DNA of 64,000 bases from assembly GCA_040403095.1 (NCBI GenBank), contig JBBALI010000008.1, positions 1 through 64,000 on the forward strand, in the 5' to 3' direction. The position numbers were made by a program, and so were the translations under genes. Shown here in pieces: positions 33,681 to 42,171 of this stretch. Position 1 is the stretch's first letter; every line of letters starts with the position of its first letter. Under the pieces are notes generated by a model. It saw only the letters and a program-made list of their open reading frames with translations, was not told where the DNA came from and searched no databases. Source of the DNA: JAQVCM01 sp040403095 (GTDB lineage Bacteria; Bacteroidota; Bacteroidia; Flavobacteriales_D; Crocinitomicaceae).

Positions 33681-36413
33681 ATGAAAAGTATATTTGTTTT
33701 GTTTCTATTTATTGCTTTTGGTTTACAAGCACAAAAACTAATTCCAGTAAAAAAAGGCGGAAAGTTTGGTTTTGAAAAAGAAGGAGTAGAAATAATTCCA
33801 TGTAAATATAATTATGCCTGTCATTTTTCGGAAGAATTGGCGTTGGTTCGAATAAACGATAAATGGGGATACATTGATTCCATTGGGAATGTACAAATAC
33901 CTTTCAAATTCCAAAAAGCAGAACCATTTTTAAATGGTAGGGCATATGTAAAGGAAAATAACATGGTTGGTATTATTCTCCATGATGGAACTTATTTAAT
34001 CGAGCCTGAATACACTGAAGTAAAAGATCTTGATAATGGCTTTGAATTGAGAAATGGAGAAAAAATCGGGTTTTATTTCTCAGAAAACAATGAAACTATT
34101 CCACCGAAATACATTGATATTTATACTGATGGTTATTATTCAAATTGTCAAGTAAACGATAAAAATTGGGATTTATATTACCGTGGAAAATTGTTGATAG
34201 ATAGTATGCAAGCTAAAATTCAATTTTTCGGAAGTGAAAATTGTTTCAAAGTTTTTAAAAATGAAAAAGTGGGCGTTTATGATTTGGACCAAGGTTGGGT
34301 AGTGGAACCAAAATATGGTAGAATAGAACGACAAAAATTTGCAGATTATAAAATAAAGTCAAATGTATTCGACTTTTTGTATGTGCTCTATACGATTGAA
34401 GAATATGACAGTGAGTTTATGAATGAATTTGAGGACTATTACACTTACTTTCAATTGGCCAAAGCAGATGGGACTTTGATTTCTGATGCTCAAATGAATG
34501 GACTAAATTCTTATGTCGCCGAATTTGCCGATGTCAAGTGTGAATTGTGTTTACAAACAATCATAGACAGTCAAATAGCAGTAGTGAATTCCAATTTTGA
34601 AGTCAAAAGATTAAGTTTTTCTACTTTTAAAAAACACGGACAATGGTTTATCGCAGAAAAGGAATACAAAACATATATTCTAGATCGTTTTCTCCAAACT
34701 TTAGATTCATTTTCAAAAGTTGAATCTTATTTTGAGTTTGATTATGAAAATACCGCTTGGGAGGAAAGTGACTTTGTTTACAAAGAGATTGTTGATGAGC
34801 CTTTTTTATTGGTTTTCAACGTAAAAGGAGATAAAACGATAAAAGCTGTTTACAGTTTAGAAGAAAAAAAGCTTATTTCACCATGGATGGATCAAACTGA
34901 AAATTTGCAGATTTCAAGGGAGTTTTTGGGCGGAAAAGCATTTTATAAATACCATGGAAGTAATTCAGGAATAGGTTACTATCTCCAAGGAATGAGTGAG
35001 TTGGTTCCATTAGATTTAGAAAATTGTGATGTTTTTTCCGATTTTCTAATTACCAAGAAGTTTGATTCTGATCAAAAGCAATTGTTGCATTTAGACGGAC
35101 CAGATTTTGTCAAAATTTGTAGTGAGACTGAAATCAAATTGTCTCAATCAATTTTTAAATATTTCGAAGGAGAGGAAAGTGAGCGAAGTGTTTTTGGTGG
35201 TATTTCAGTGGAGTTTATTTATACTTTGAACAAAGAAAACAAATATGGAATTGTTACATTGAATGGCAAATTCATCAATGAAAGTTTTGATTCTATCAAT
35301 CCAATTCTTAATTTTTCTCAATATATCCGCCTTTATAAAAACGGGAAACAAGGAATTCTGAATCTTATCAATGGAAATATGATTGAGCCAGTTTTTGATT
35401 ATTCTTTGACTTTGCAATATGCCTCAGATCAAATTGAAGTTTATACAACTGTTGATGGAAATGATTTTCCTTTTTACTTGACTGACAAAGGGCAAAAGTA
35501 TTTTTCTCAGGAACCTAGATTTCATATTTTCAAAGAAAAAGGACTGTATGGTTTGAAAACCAATAATGATTTTGATGGTGGAGAAAATATCACATCAGTT
35601 GTCATTCCCGCCTTGTATAAGTCTATGGTTCAAGATATAACTGGTAAATGCTTTGTCGTTTCAGGTTCAGACAAAAAGGCTGGATTAATTAATCAATATG
35701 GTGATACTTTAGTTGACTTGAAATATGATAAATTGGAACCAAGCTTGATTTCAAACTACATTGATGGTACTCTTTATTATTCAAAAATTGGGAAGAAAAA
35801 AGGGGTTGTCAGCCAGTTTCAAGGGGAATTGATTCCTGCAAAATATGATATGATTGAACCATTTGGAAATGATCAATTGCAAAACACTTTCATTGTTTCG
35901 ATTGGTAAGAAAAAAGGATTGTATGGCAGTAAAGGACTAATTCTTCCAGTTGATTTTGAAACTATTTCTAAACAAACCGATTTTGAAGTAACATCAATCA
36001 CCTACTTTATTGGTGAAAAAACGGGTAAAAAGTATGTGAAAGAAGCATATTATTCAGATGATGGTTATGCACCTAGTGACACTATTTTGTCTCAACCTTA
36101 TGATGTTGTTTTAGGAAGTTATGGGTTTGTTAAAACTGGAAATTTGTATCATAAATATTATTTGAGAAATAATGAGTTTGTGGAAGAAACTGGAGATTTA
36201 GACGTTCAATTTTCAAATGAAGTATTTACCATTGTCTACAAAAATGGAAAATACGGGGCAATTAATTTTTTTGGAGATGAATTGCTTCCATTTATTTATG
36301 AATCAGCGTCTTTTATGGAAGGAAGACCAGAGGTAATGATCGGTGTTGAAAATGGTCAGACCTATTACATTTATGTTGAAACAAACGAAAGATTTACTCC
36401 CGAACAATGGTAA
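33681..36413 (+). CDS. Secreted WG-repeat protein, 910 residues
   Basis: A signal peptide (MKSIFVLFLFIAFGLQAQ) starts at ATG 33681. The body is a long series of WG-type repeats with the pattern (N/G)KWGYID..GN...PF.F..A..F.NG.A.V: for example KWGYIDSIGNVQIPFKF, KYGIVTLNGKFINESF, KYGAINFFGDELLPFIYE. WG repeats form beta-rich, probably solenoid, structures of largely unknown function. The last codons overlap the start of the beta-propeller gene by 7 bases, so the two are coupled and may act together outside the cytoplasm. Confidence 0.82.
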   Translation: MKSIFVLFLFIAFGLQAQKLIPVKKGGKFGFEKEGVEIIPCKYNYACHFSEELALVRINDKWGYIDSIGNVQIPFKFQKAEPFLNGRAYVKENNMVGIILHDGTYLIEPEYTEVKDLDNGFELRNGEKIGFYFSENNETIPPKYIDIYTDGYYSNCQVNDKNWDLYYRGKLLIDSMQAKIQFFGSENCFKVFKNEKVGVYDLDQGWVVEPKYGRIERQKFADYKIKSNVFDFLYVLYTIEEYDSEFMNEFEDYYTYFQLAKADGTLISDAQMNGLNSYVAEFADVKCELCLQTIIDSQIAVVNSNFEVKRLSFSTFKKHGQWFIAEKEYKTYILDRFLQTLDSFSKVESYFEFDYENTAWEESDFVYKEIVDEPFLLVFNVKGDKTIKAVYSLEEKKLISPWMDQTENLQISREFLGGKAFYKYHGSNSGIGYYLQGMSELVPLDLENCDVFSDFLITKKFDSDQKQLLHLDGPDFVKICSETEIKLSQSIFKYFEGEESERSVFGGISVEFIYTLNKENKYGIVTLNGKFINESFDSINPILNFSQYIRLYKNGKQGILNLINGNMIEPVFDYSLTLQYASDQIEVYTTVDGNDFPFYLTDKGQKYFSQEPRFHIFKEKGLYGLKTNNDFDGGENITSVVIPALYKSMVQDITGKCFVVSGSDKKAGLINQYGDTLVDLKYDKLEPSLISNYIDGTLYYSKIGKKKGVVSQFQGELIPAKYDMIEPFGNDQLQNTFIVSIGKKKGLYGSKGLILPVDFETISKQTDFEVTSITYFIGEKTGKKYVKEAYYSDDGYAPSDTILSQPYDVVLGSYGFVKTGNLYHKYYLRNNEFVEETGDLDVQFSNEVFTIVYKNGKYGAINFFGDELLPFIYESASFMEGRPEVMIGVENGQTYYIYVETNERFTPEQW

Positions 36414-37687
36414 AAATACTCAATATTGCAATTGTGTTTTTCATGATAGGAAATACATTCGCACAGAAAAAAATCACTTCTTTTTTCAAAGAAAATTGGA
36501 AAACACAAATTGGATTAACGACCTATCGAACCAATATGATTTTTCATGAAGGCTTAATTTATATTGGTTCAAATGGAAGCGACAGAAATGGGAGAATGGA
36601 TGACCAAGATGGTGTTTTTGCAATCGATGCTAAATCAGGAAAAATTGTCCATCAATATGTCTTGCCTTTTGGCGGTGACAATGATGTTACTGGAATTGCT
36701 ATTGGTGACGGAAAATTGTTTTTTGGGACAGATAATTATTATTTCTTTTGTTTTGATTTGAAAACACATGAAGAATTATGGAAATATAATCTTCCTTTTG
36801 ATGTTGAAAGTAAGCCCGTTTTATCGGATTTCAATGGAGATAAAAAACTAGATGTTTTTTTCAGTGTTCAAATGTCAGGTTTTTATGCATTGGACGGAAC
36901 AAATGGTACTTTGATTTGGAAAAATGATGAAATCACAAGTCATGAAGGAAATGTGGCTGCTTTGGCAGAGGATATTAATCAAGATGGGGTAAAAGATCTG
37001 ATTACTGCCGGTCGTGGTGAGGCAAATTCTTCAGAAATTGAAGGTTTTAAGATGAAGCATTACGGCGATTATCATTTGGCGATTGATGGTAAAAGTGGTA
37101 AAACTTTATGGGCTGTAGAAACAGGAGGCGGTGTTCATAGTTCTCCCTTTATGCTCAAAGCGGAAGGAAAAACCTTGTTTTACTTAATGGATTCTTATGG
37201 TCAATTGAGTATTGTAGATAGCCAAGGAAAACTTTTAAAACAAGCTGATTTTGGATTTGATTATTTCATGTCGCCAATTGTTTCTAAAGATGGATTTTTA
37301 ATTCTTGGAAGTGAATCGACACCTATTTGGAATGCTTTATGGATAAGTGAAAATGACACTTTGCCTCAGTATTTATCAGAAAAAGCGAAGACTAAAAAAG
37401 TAGAGATTTACGGCGCCAGAATTTCTGCAACAACAATGATTGCGGATGTTCTTGGAAAAGGATTTCCACAATTGGTTGGTGTTACTGAAATGGGAGATTT
37501 GTTTTTGGCTAAAACTGATGGGACAGAAATTCAACAAATGAAATTTAACGTGGGCGCTGAAGCAAGTGTTTTTATCAAAGACATTGATCAAGATGGAAAG
37601 TTAGAGATTTTGATTGCGAGTTTAGATGGCTTTTTATATTGCTTCAAAACCAATTCCTCTGGAAAGGTTGAAGTTGGAAGTTTTTAG
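36407..37687 (+). CDS. Secreted PQQ-like/FG-GAP beta-propeller protein
   Basis: 426 residues with a signal peptide (MVKILNIAIVFFMIGNTFA). Beta-propeller blades of the PQQ-like kind (DGVFAIDAKSGKIVHQY, GFYALDGTNGTLIW, YHLAIDGKSGKTLWAVE) alternate with FG-GAP/VCBS calcium-loop motifs (DFNGDKKLDVFF, DINQDGVKDLIT, DIDQDGKLEILIA). PQQ-enzyme catalytic residues were not recognised, so a binding or scaffold role is more likely. The start overlaps the WG-repeat gene by 7 bases. Confidence 0.82.
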   Translation: MVKILNIAIVFFMIGNTFAQKKITSFFKENWKTQIGLTTYRTNMIFHEGLIYIGSNGSDRNGRMDDQDGVFAIDAKSGKIVHQYVLPFGGDNDVTGIAIGDGKLFFGTDNYYFFCFDLKTHEELWKYNLPFDVESKPVLSDFNGDKKLDVFFSVQMSGFYALDGTNGTLIWKNDEITSHEGNVAALAEDINQDGVKDLITAGRGEANSSEIEGFKMKHYGDYHLAIDGKSGKTLWAVETGGGVHSSPFMLKAEGKTLFYLMDSYGQLSIVDSQGKLLKQADFGFDYFMSPIVSKDGFLILGSESTPIWNALWISENDTLPQYLSEKAKTKKVEIYGARISATTMIADVLGKGFPQLVGVTEMGDLFLAKTDGTEIQQMKFNVGAEASVFIKDIDQDGKLEILIASLDGFLYCFKTNSSGKVEVGSF

Positions 37688-37711
37688 AACAAGGTATTGA
37701 TTTAAATTTCT

Positions 37712-37742
37712 TTTGCAAATTATCAGCAGTTTTTTACATTTG
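37712..37742 (+). promoter_or_regulatory. Complete Bacteroidetes promoter touching the next gene's ATG
   Basis: TTTG (37712-37715), 19-base spacer, TACATTTG (37735-37742). The start of transcription expected four bases after the -7 box is 37746, next to the ATG at 37747, so the mRNA is predicted to lack a leader. Confidence 0.7.
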
Positions 37743-37746
37743 TGAC

Positions 37747-38202
37747 ATGGAATTTGAATCTACATTTATACTTATTGAAGCAAGTATTGCGGAATTAGGT
37801 GTTGATCCAATGTTATGCAGAGGCGACAAGAGAGGTCAATGGAATTTAACTTATAAAGGTGCGACAATTTGGATTGATTTATTCGATTCTCCTGTCAATC
37901 CTTCTAAATATTACTTTCAAATAATGAGTCCTTTGTTGAGAGTTCCTGATAGAAATTTGCAAGCATTTGCGCTCAATGTTTTGGAAATTAATCACACCTT
38001 ATATGGTTCTTGGATCTGTAAAAAGGCTGACTGGTTTTATGTCATGTCGCTTCGTGAAGCAGCTAACTTAGACAAGAGTGAAATTGATGCGACCATGGAT
38101 AGAGTTGCTTTCTATTCCTCGGACTATAATGGTAAATTGATGTTTAAATATGAAGGAAGTTGGGATCCAAAACCTAATGATAAGCCGTTAAATTTCAACT
38201 GA
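37747..38202 (+). CDS. YbjN-domain-like protein
   Basis: 151 residues, soluble, without a signal peptide. The pattern (an N-terminal helix with ELGVDP, strands WNLTYKGATIWIDLF and YYFQIMSPLLRVP, then the helix LQAFALNVLEINHTLYGSWI) resembles the YbjN/type III secretion chaperone-like fold; this is a judgement by shape and not a firm assignment. Its promoter ends four bases before the ATG, so translation may begin on a leaderless mRNA. Convergent with the SOUL gene, 2 bases apart. Confidence 0.6.
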   Translation: MEFESTFILIEASIAELGVDPMLCRGDKRGQWNLTYKGATIWIDLFDSPVNPSKYYFQIMSPLLRVPDRNLQAFALNVLEINHTLYGSWICKKADWFYVMSLREAANLDKSEIDATMDRVAFYSSDYNGKLMFKYEGSWDPKPNDKPLNFN

Positions 38203-38204
38203 AT

Positions 38205-38792
38205 TTATTCCAATACTTCAATGGCAACTTCATTTTTTCTATCAATTACATCCCAAGGGGCATTGTAACCCATAAACATAAAATCACCTTTTGTTTTTAT
38301 GTCGTTTTTGGTTAAAATGGCGGACAGTTTAGTGCGGTAATTTTCAATCTTTTCATCTGAAGAGAATCCACCATAAGTTATAACAGCTAAAGTTTTGGCT
38401 GATTCTTCCATTATTTTTACTTGTGACGAATTTGGAGTTGGCAAATCGGATTGCTTGTAACTTTTTGGCATCACAAAGTACATTGTTGCACTGTCTCCGA
38501 TGCTCATCACAACTGGAGAGGTCATGGCTATTTTTTGACTTTTGTCATTTCCTCCAAAGATGTAGCCTGCAATTGTTCTAAAACCATCACTTCCTTGTTT
38601 GTCAAAAGAATTGCCTTGCAATGCGGTTTTAGCCACTATCATATTGGGATAAAGCCTAATTTCCACATTTTCAATAGTTTTCAAAACTTTGTATTCTGGT
38701 GTTTCTGTTCCTTTACTGGTGAATGACATAGCTAAAACGATTAAAGCAATAAAGACAATAATGGCTGTCGGTATCCATATAATTTTATTCAT
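38205..38792 (-). CDS. SOUL-family heme-binding protein, membrane-anchored
   Basis: 195 residues from the ATG at 38792 (a TTG-initiated frame reaches 38816). A membrane helix (about 4-25) anchors a SOUL/HEBP domain: YKVLKTIENVEIRLYP, GYIFGGNDKSQKIAMTSPVV and TYGGFSSDEKIENY are the family landmarks. SOUL proteins bind heme or related tetrapyrroles; their bacterial role is unclear. The gene stands alone and its stop is 2 bases from that of the convergent neighbour. Confidence 0.88.
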   Translation of the reverse strand: MNKIIWIPTAIIVFIALIVLAMSFTSKGTETPEYKVLKTIENVEIRLYPNMIVAKTALQGNSFDKQGSDGFRTIAGYIFGGNDKSQKIAMTSPVVMSIGDSATMYFVMPKSYKQSDLPTPNSSQVKIMEESAKTLAVITYGGFSSDEKIENYRTKLSAILTKNDIKTKGDFMFMGYNAPWDVIDRKNEVAIEVLE

Positions 38793-39026
38793 CGTTGCTT
38801 CTTTCTTCTTAAACAATTGAGAATTGATTTAGTTTAAGATATATCAAATACAATGACATTGTCGCTCGCCAAAAAATTTATAAGCTGCCGATATTGTTTG
38901 ACCAACAAGTCACAAATCAGGCGAATAAAGCCTTTCCATAAAATGAAATTTAGGATTCAATTGAGAATAATTTTAAAAGGAAATAAATTACGTATTTATA
39001 CTTAGTAGATCATGCTGGTTGCAGGA

Positions 39027-39034
39027 TAAATTTG
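39027..39034 (+). promoter_or_regulatory. Bacteroidetes -7 promoter box for the 240-residue gene
   Basis: TAAATTTG matches TAnnTTTG, 28 bases before the ATG at 39063. Confidence 0.5.
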
Positions 39035-39062
39035 CATTCAATGTTTATTTATCAATTAAATT

Positions 39063-39785
39063 ATGTCTATGAAATATCTTACTTTAACTTCATTTCTAAT
39101 TGCCGTAAATGTACTTTGTTCTCAAAATGATTATGGCTTTCATTCAGTTTTTGATGCTTATAAAAGTAAGACACAAATTAAGGATGTTTCTATTGGTTTA
39201 GTTCTAGACGAATATGTTGATTTAGGAGCACGTTTCGATTATGTTTTCGTAGGTACTTTTGATTCTAAAATTACTTGCAAAGGCGATATTTCATTTTTTC
39301 CATCGTTAATAACATTGGGGTATAATAAAAGGAATAATATACCTTATAATTCATCCTACTTTGATATCAATTTTGGCAGAGTTTTCAATCACAAAAGACC
39401 CATTCGAATTGGAGAAGTAGAAACAAGAATTGGAATGGGATTAAATGTAGGTTTGAAATTTTTCGATAACAACTACGCTGACAGCTATGGATCAAATGCA
39501 TTTTTTGCTTATGGATTTTCATTCAATACAATTATCGACTTTGGAGAAAATGTTCAATTGTTTTATTTGAACACTTTAAATTTTTCATACAATCCAAGAT
39601 ATGAAGAAATGTATCGCACGATGCATGAGTTCTATTTTATGTACAATGCAAATTGGAAAATTAAACCATCTATCGCACCTTATGTCGAAACATTCAGATA
39701 TGTAGAAGCTGGAGGTGTTGCAAATGATGAGATTACCAAGAGATTCTTAGGGCTGAAATTTGGTGTAACAGCAGTTATAAAGTAG
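39063..39785 (+). CDS. Secreted or outer-membrane beta-barrel-like protein, unknown
   Basis: 240 residues with a signal peptide (MKYLTLTSFLIAVNVLCSQ if it starts at the ATG at 39069; the ATG at 39063 adds two residues). Many alternating strands (VSIGLVLDEYVDLGARFDYVFVG, LGLKFGVTAVIK at the end) suggest an eight-stranded or similar outer-membrane barrel. No family recognised. Confidence 0.7.
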   Translation: MSMKYLTLTSFLIAVNVLCSQNDYGFHSVFDAYKSKTQIKDVSIGLVLDEYVDLGARFDYVFVGTFDSKITCKGDISFFPSLITLGYNKRNNIPYNSSYFDINFGRVFNHKRPIRIGEVETRIGMGLNVGLKFFDNNYADSYGSNAFFAYGFSFNTIIDFGENVQLFYLNTLNFSYNPRYEEMYRTMHEFYFMYNANWKIKPSIAPYVETFRYVEAGGVANDEITKRFLGLKFGVTAVIK

Positions 39786-39808
39786 TATCAAGAGTTCAAT
39801 GATACTTG

Positions 39809-39843
39809 CAAGCTGTTTGGTTGATATTAAACAACTTGGTTTT
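39809..39843 (+). terminator. Candidate terminator after the 240-residue gene
   Basis: CAAGCTGTTT (39809-39818) pairs with AAACAACTTG (39829-39838) with one mismatch, and a T-rich stretch follows. A smaller hairpin (GTATCA/TGATAC, 39785-39805) precedes it. The rest of the gap up to the ars palindrome holds no gene that I can see. Confidence 0.5.
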
Positions 39844-40077
39844 TAAGTTTTAATGGCAATTTACCTCTTCTTGCTAAATCGAAATACGTCGATATTCCAA
39901 TTCTAGAAGTTCATTGATAAATTTTCATCACTTTTCTGAATAAATTTTAAAGTCGGTTCAACTTAGTTATCATCGAACTCAGGTTAATTAGCTGATTTTA
40001 TTTCTAATAAGCATAGGAGGAATTAATTTTTTCGAATAAAATTTAACTAAATGTAATTTTCGTTAAATTCTTTATCG

Positions 40078-40093
40078 TAATATTGCAATATTA
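40078..40093. promoter_or_regulatory. Perfect 16-bp palindrome, probable ArsR operator
   Basis: TAATATTGCAATATTA reads the same on both strands and lies 10 bases before the arsR ATG. Its first eight bases (TAATATTG) differ by one from the -7 consensus TAnnTTTG, so a repressor bound here would cover the promoter. ArsR-family proteins bind such AT-rich palindromes and leave them when arsenite binds. That this one is the ArsR site is inference. Confidence 0.65.
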
Positions 40094-40103
40094 AAATAAA
40101 CTA

Positions 40104-40436
40104 ATGGGCGCATCAAAATCAGAACATTTTTCAGAAAAGCAAAATCTAATTGCTTCTTTAGCGAAAGCATTGGGTCATCCTGCGCGTGTTGCAATTATCG
40201 AATATTTACTAAAGGTCGATACTTGCATTTGTGGTGACATTGTCAATGAATTGCCCTTGGCGCAACCAACCGTTTCTCAACATTTAAGAGAATTAAAATC
40301 AGCTGGTTTGATTAAGGGAAGTATCGAAGGAAATGCCATTTGTTATTGTATTGAAGAATCAACATTAGATGTTTTTAAACAATTTTTCACACATGTTGAG
40401 TTTGGATTAGATGAGAAGAAAAAAAGATGTTGTTAA
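40104..40436 (+). CDS. arsR: ArsR-family metalloregulatory repressor
   Basis: 110 residues with a winged helix: LGHPARVAIIEYLL, then LAQPTVSQHLRELKSAGLIKG (recognition helix). Cys41 and Cys43 in DTCICGDIV stand at the position of the arsenite-sensing ELCVC motif, and the protein ends in CC. It probably represses its own operon from the palindrome just upstream until As(III) or Sb(III) binds. First gene of a seven-gene run with tiny gaps. Confidence 0.9.
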   Translation: MGASKSEHFSEKQNLIASLAKALGHPARVAIIEYLLKVDTCICGDIVNELPLAQPTVSQHLRELKSAGLIKGSIEGNAICYCIEESTLDVFKQFFTHVEFGLDEKKKRCC

Positions 40437-40454
40437 TACTAAAAAGTAGATATT

Positions 40455-40928
40455 ATGAAATTATCAGAAGTAAAAGAAGCTTTGAATAAGATGGAATCTG
40501 TGGTTTTTCAATTGCCTAACCACAGTTTCGTTCCAGCACATTTTCACATCACAGAAGTTGGTTTGATTACCAAAAATTTCATCGATTGTGGGGGAGTTGT
40601 AAGACAAGAGAAGATCATTAATTTCCAATTGTGGGAAGCAAATGATTTTGAACATCGCCTGGTGCCGGGCAAATTATTGGGAATTATCGAAAAGTCAGAA
40701 GCGATTTTCAATTTCGACGATTTGGATATTGAAGTAGAATACCAAACGGATACAATTGGTAAGTTTGGATTGGATTTCGATGGAATTTCTTTTCAGTTGA
40801 CCAACAAAAAAACCGCTTGTTTGGCAGAAGACGCTTGCGGTATTCCAGCGTCAAAGCAAAAAATAAAATTAGTTGAATTAAGTTCAAATACAGCTGCTTC
40901 TTGTGCACCAGGAAGTGGATGTTGTTAA
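40455..40928 (+). CDS. DUF6428-family protein of the arsenic operon
   Basis: 157 residues. It matches the DUF6428 family that accompanies arsR in Bacteroidetes ars operons (LPNHSFVPAHFHITEVG, FIDCGGVVRQEKIINFQLW). The end is cysteine-rich (CAPGSGCC), and other Cys pairs lie at about 131-138, which could bind As(III). The biochemical function is not known to me; a carrier or chaperone for arsenite is a possible reading. It lies 18 bases after arsR and 10 bases before the methyltransferase gene. Confidence 0.8.
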   Translation: MKLSEVKEALNKMESVVFQLPNHSFVPAHFHITEVGLITKNFIDCGGVVRQEKIINFQLWEANDFEHRLVPGKLLGIIEKSEAIFNFDDLDIEVEYQTDTIGKFGLDFDGISFQLTNKKTACLAEDACGIPASKQKIKLVELSSNTAASCAPGSGCC

Positions 40929-40938
40929 TTTATTCAGA

Positions 40939-41550
40939 ATGGAAAACACAAGCAAGAATCATTGGGAAACGGTTTACGAAACCAAAAGTCCTAGTGAAGT
41001 GAGTTGGACGCAACAAATTCCAAAAACGTCCTTAGATTTTATAGAATCTTTTAATTTACCGAAATCTGCCGCAATCATTGATATTGGAGGGGGAGACAGC
41101 AATTTGGTAGATCATCTTTTAGATTTAGGATATGAAAATGTAACTGTACTAGATATTTCAGCAAAAGCGATTGAGCGGGCAAAAGCGAGATTGGGATCTT
41201 TGGCTAAAAAAGTAACTTGGATTGTGAGCGATGTGACAAATTTTCAACCCAAAGTGAATTATGCCATTTGGCATGATCGCGCCGCATTTCACTTTTTAAC
41301 GCAGGATTCTCAAAAGGAGAAGTATCAAGAATTGGTAAATCAAGCAGTTGAAGGTTATTTAATTATCGCAACATTTTCTGAAGAAGGACCTTTAAAATGC
41401 AGTGGATTAGAAATTCAGCAATATTCAGCAAAAACTTTGGAGCACCAATTTGATCAAAAATTTGATTTAATTGAAGCCAAAATTGAAGATCATCAAACTC
41501 CTTTTGACACAATTCAAAATTTTCTTTTTGGTATTTTTAAAAGAAAATAA
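40939..41550 (+). CDS. Class I SAM-dependent methyltransferase
   Basis: 203 residues from the ATG at 40939; the longer frame would overlap the previous gene. Motif I is IIDIGGGDSNLVDHLL, followed by VTVLDIS (motif II) and the segment IWHDRAAFHFLT, a well-known widespread methyltransferase family of unsettled substrate. It lacks the three conserved cysteines expected of ArsM arsenite methyltransferases (only one Cys, near residue 154), so direct arsenic methylation is doubtful despite its place in the ars operon. Confidence 0.82.
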   Translation: MENTSKNHWETVYETKSPSEVSWTQQIPKTSLDFIESFNLPKSAAIIDIGGGDSNLVDHLLDLGYENVTVLDISAKAIERAKARLGSLAKKVTWIVSDVTNFQPKVNYAIWHDRAAFHFLTQDSQKEKYQELVNQAVEGYLIIATFSEEGPLKCSGLEIQQYSAKTLEHQFDQKFDLIEAKIEDHQTPFDTIQNFLFGIFKRK

Positions 41551-41551
41551 C

Positions 41552-42169
41552 ATGTTTGTAAAGATTCAAAATAAATGTGATGAATTGGCTCAACAGTTTG
41601 ATTCCATTTCAGCCGAAAGGAAGACTGTTTTACTTCAGATTTCAGATTACATTCAGGCTAAGATAGATGCAAATTTGCCTGTGCAACTTATGTATGTTTG
41701 CACCCATAATTCACGCCGAAGTCATTTTGGACAAATTTGGTCAGCAGTTGCGGCTGATTATTTTTCGATTCGAAATGTGTTAACTTTTTCAGGTGGAACA
41801 GAATTCACTGCCGTTCATCCAAATGCAATAAAAGCTTTGCAAACCGCCGGTTTTGAAATTACTTCAACTGACACAAATCTTCCAAATCCAAAATATCTTG
41901 TCAAATTTGGGGAAGCACGACAAACGATTTGTTTTTCGAAAGTTTACAATGATTCTGAAAATCCATCCAATGCTTTCGCAGCCATAATGACTTGTTCAGA
42001 TGCTGAAGAAAATTGCCCATTTATTCCTGGAGTAGAATTTCGTATTGCAACAACTTACGATGATCCAAAAGTGGCTGATGGCACCGTTTTCGAAAGCGAA
42101 AAATACTTGGAACGTTCCAATCAAATAGCTTTAGAAACAATATTTGTATTTTCAAACTTAAATAAATAA
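41552..42169 (+). CDS. arsC: ArsC-like arsenate reductase/low-molecular-weight phosphatase family
   Basis: 205 residues from the ATG at 41552, one base after the preceding stop; the longer frame would run 81 bases into that gene. The phosphatase loop CX5R is C50-THNSR-R56 in MYVCTHNSRRSHFGQIW, and a later ATMTC-like part (AAIMTCSDAEENCPFIPG) supplies two further cysteines, Cys about 160 and 166, for the disulfide relay of thioredoxin-coupled arsenate reductases. It would turn arsenate into arsenite for export by the next gene product. It has an N-terminal extension of about 45 residues compared with classical ArsC. Confidence 0.85.
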   Translation: MFVKIQNKCDELAQQFDSISAERKTVLLQISDYIQAKIDANLPVQLMYVCTHNSRRSHFGQIWSAVAADYFSIRNVLTFSGGTEFTAVHPNAIKALQTAGFEITSTDTNLPNPKYLVKFGEARQTICFSKVYNDSENPSNAFAAIMTCSDAEENCPFIPGVEFRIATTYDDPKVADGTVFESEKYLERSNQIALETIFVFSNLNK

Positions 42170-42171
42170 TC

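Noticed and set aside
36407..37687. Quinoprotein dehydrogenase for the beta-propeller gene
   Set aside because: PQQ-enzyme catalytic and cofactor residues were not recognised; the repeats alone do not support an enzyme.
40939..41550. Calling the ars-operon methyltransferase ArsM
   Set aside because: The conserved ArsM cysteines are absent and its motifs match another widespread family.
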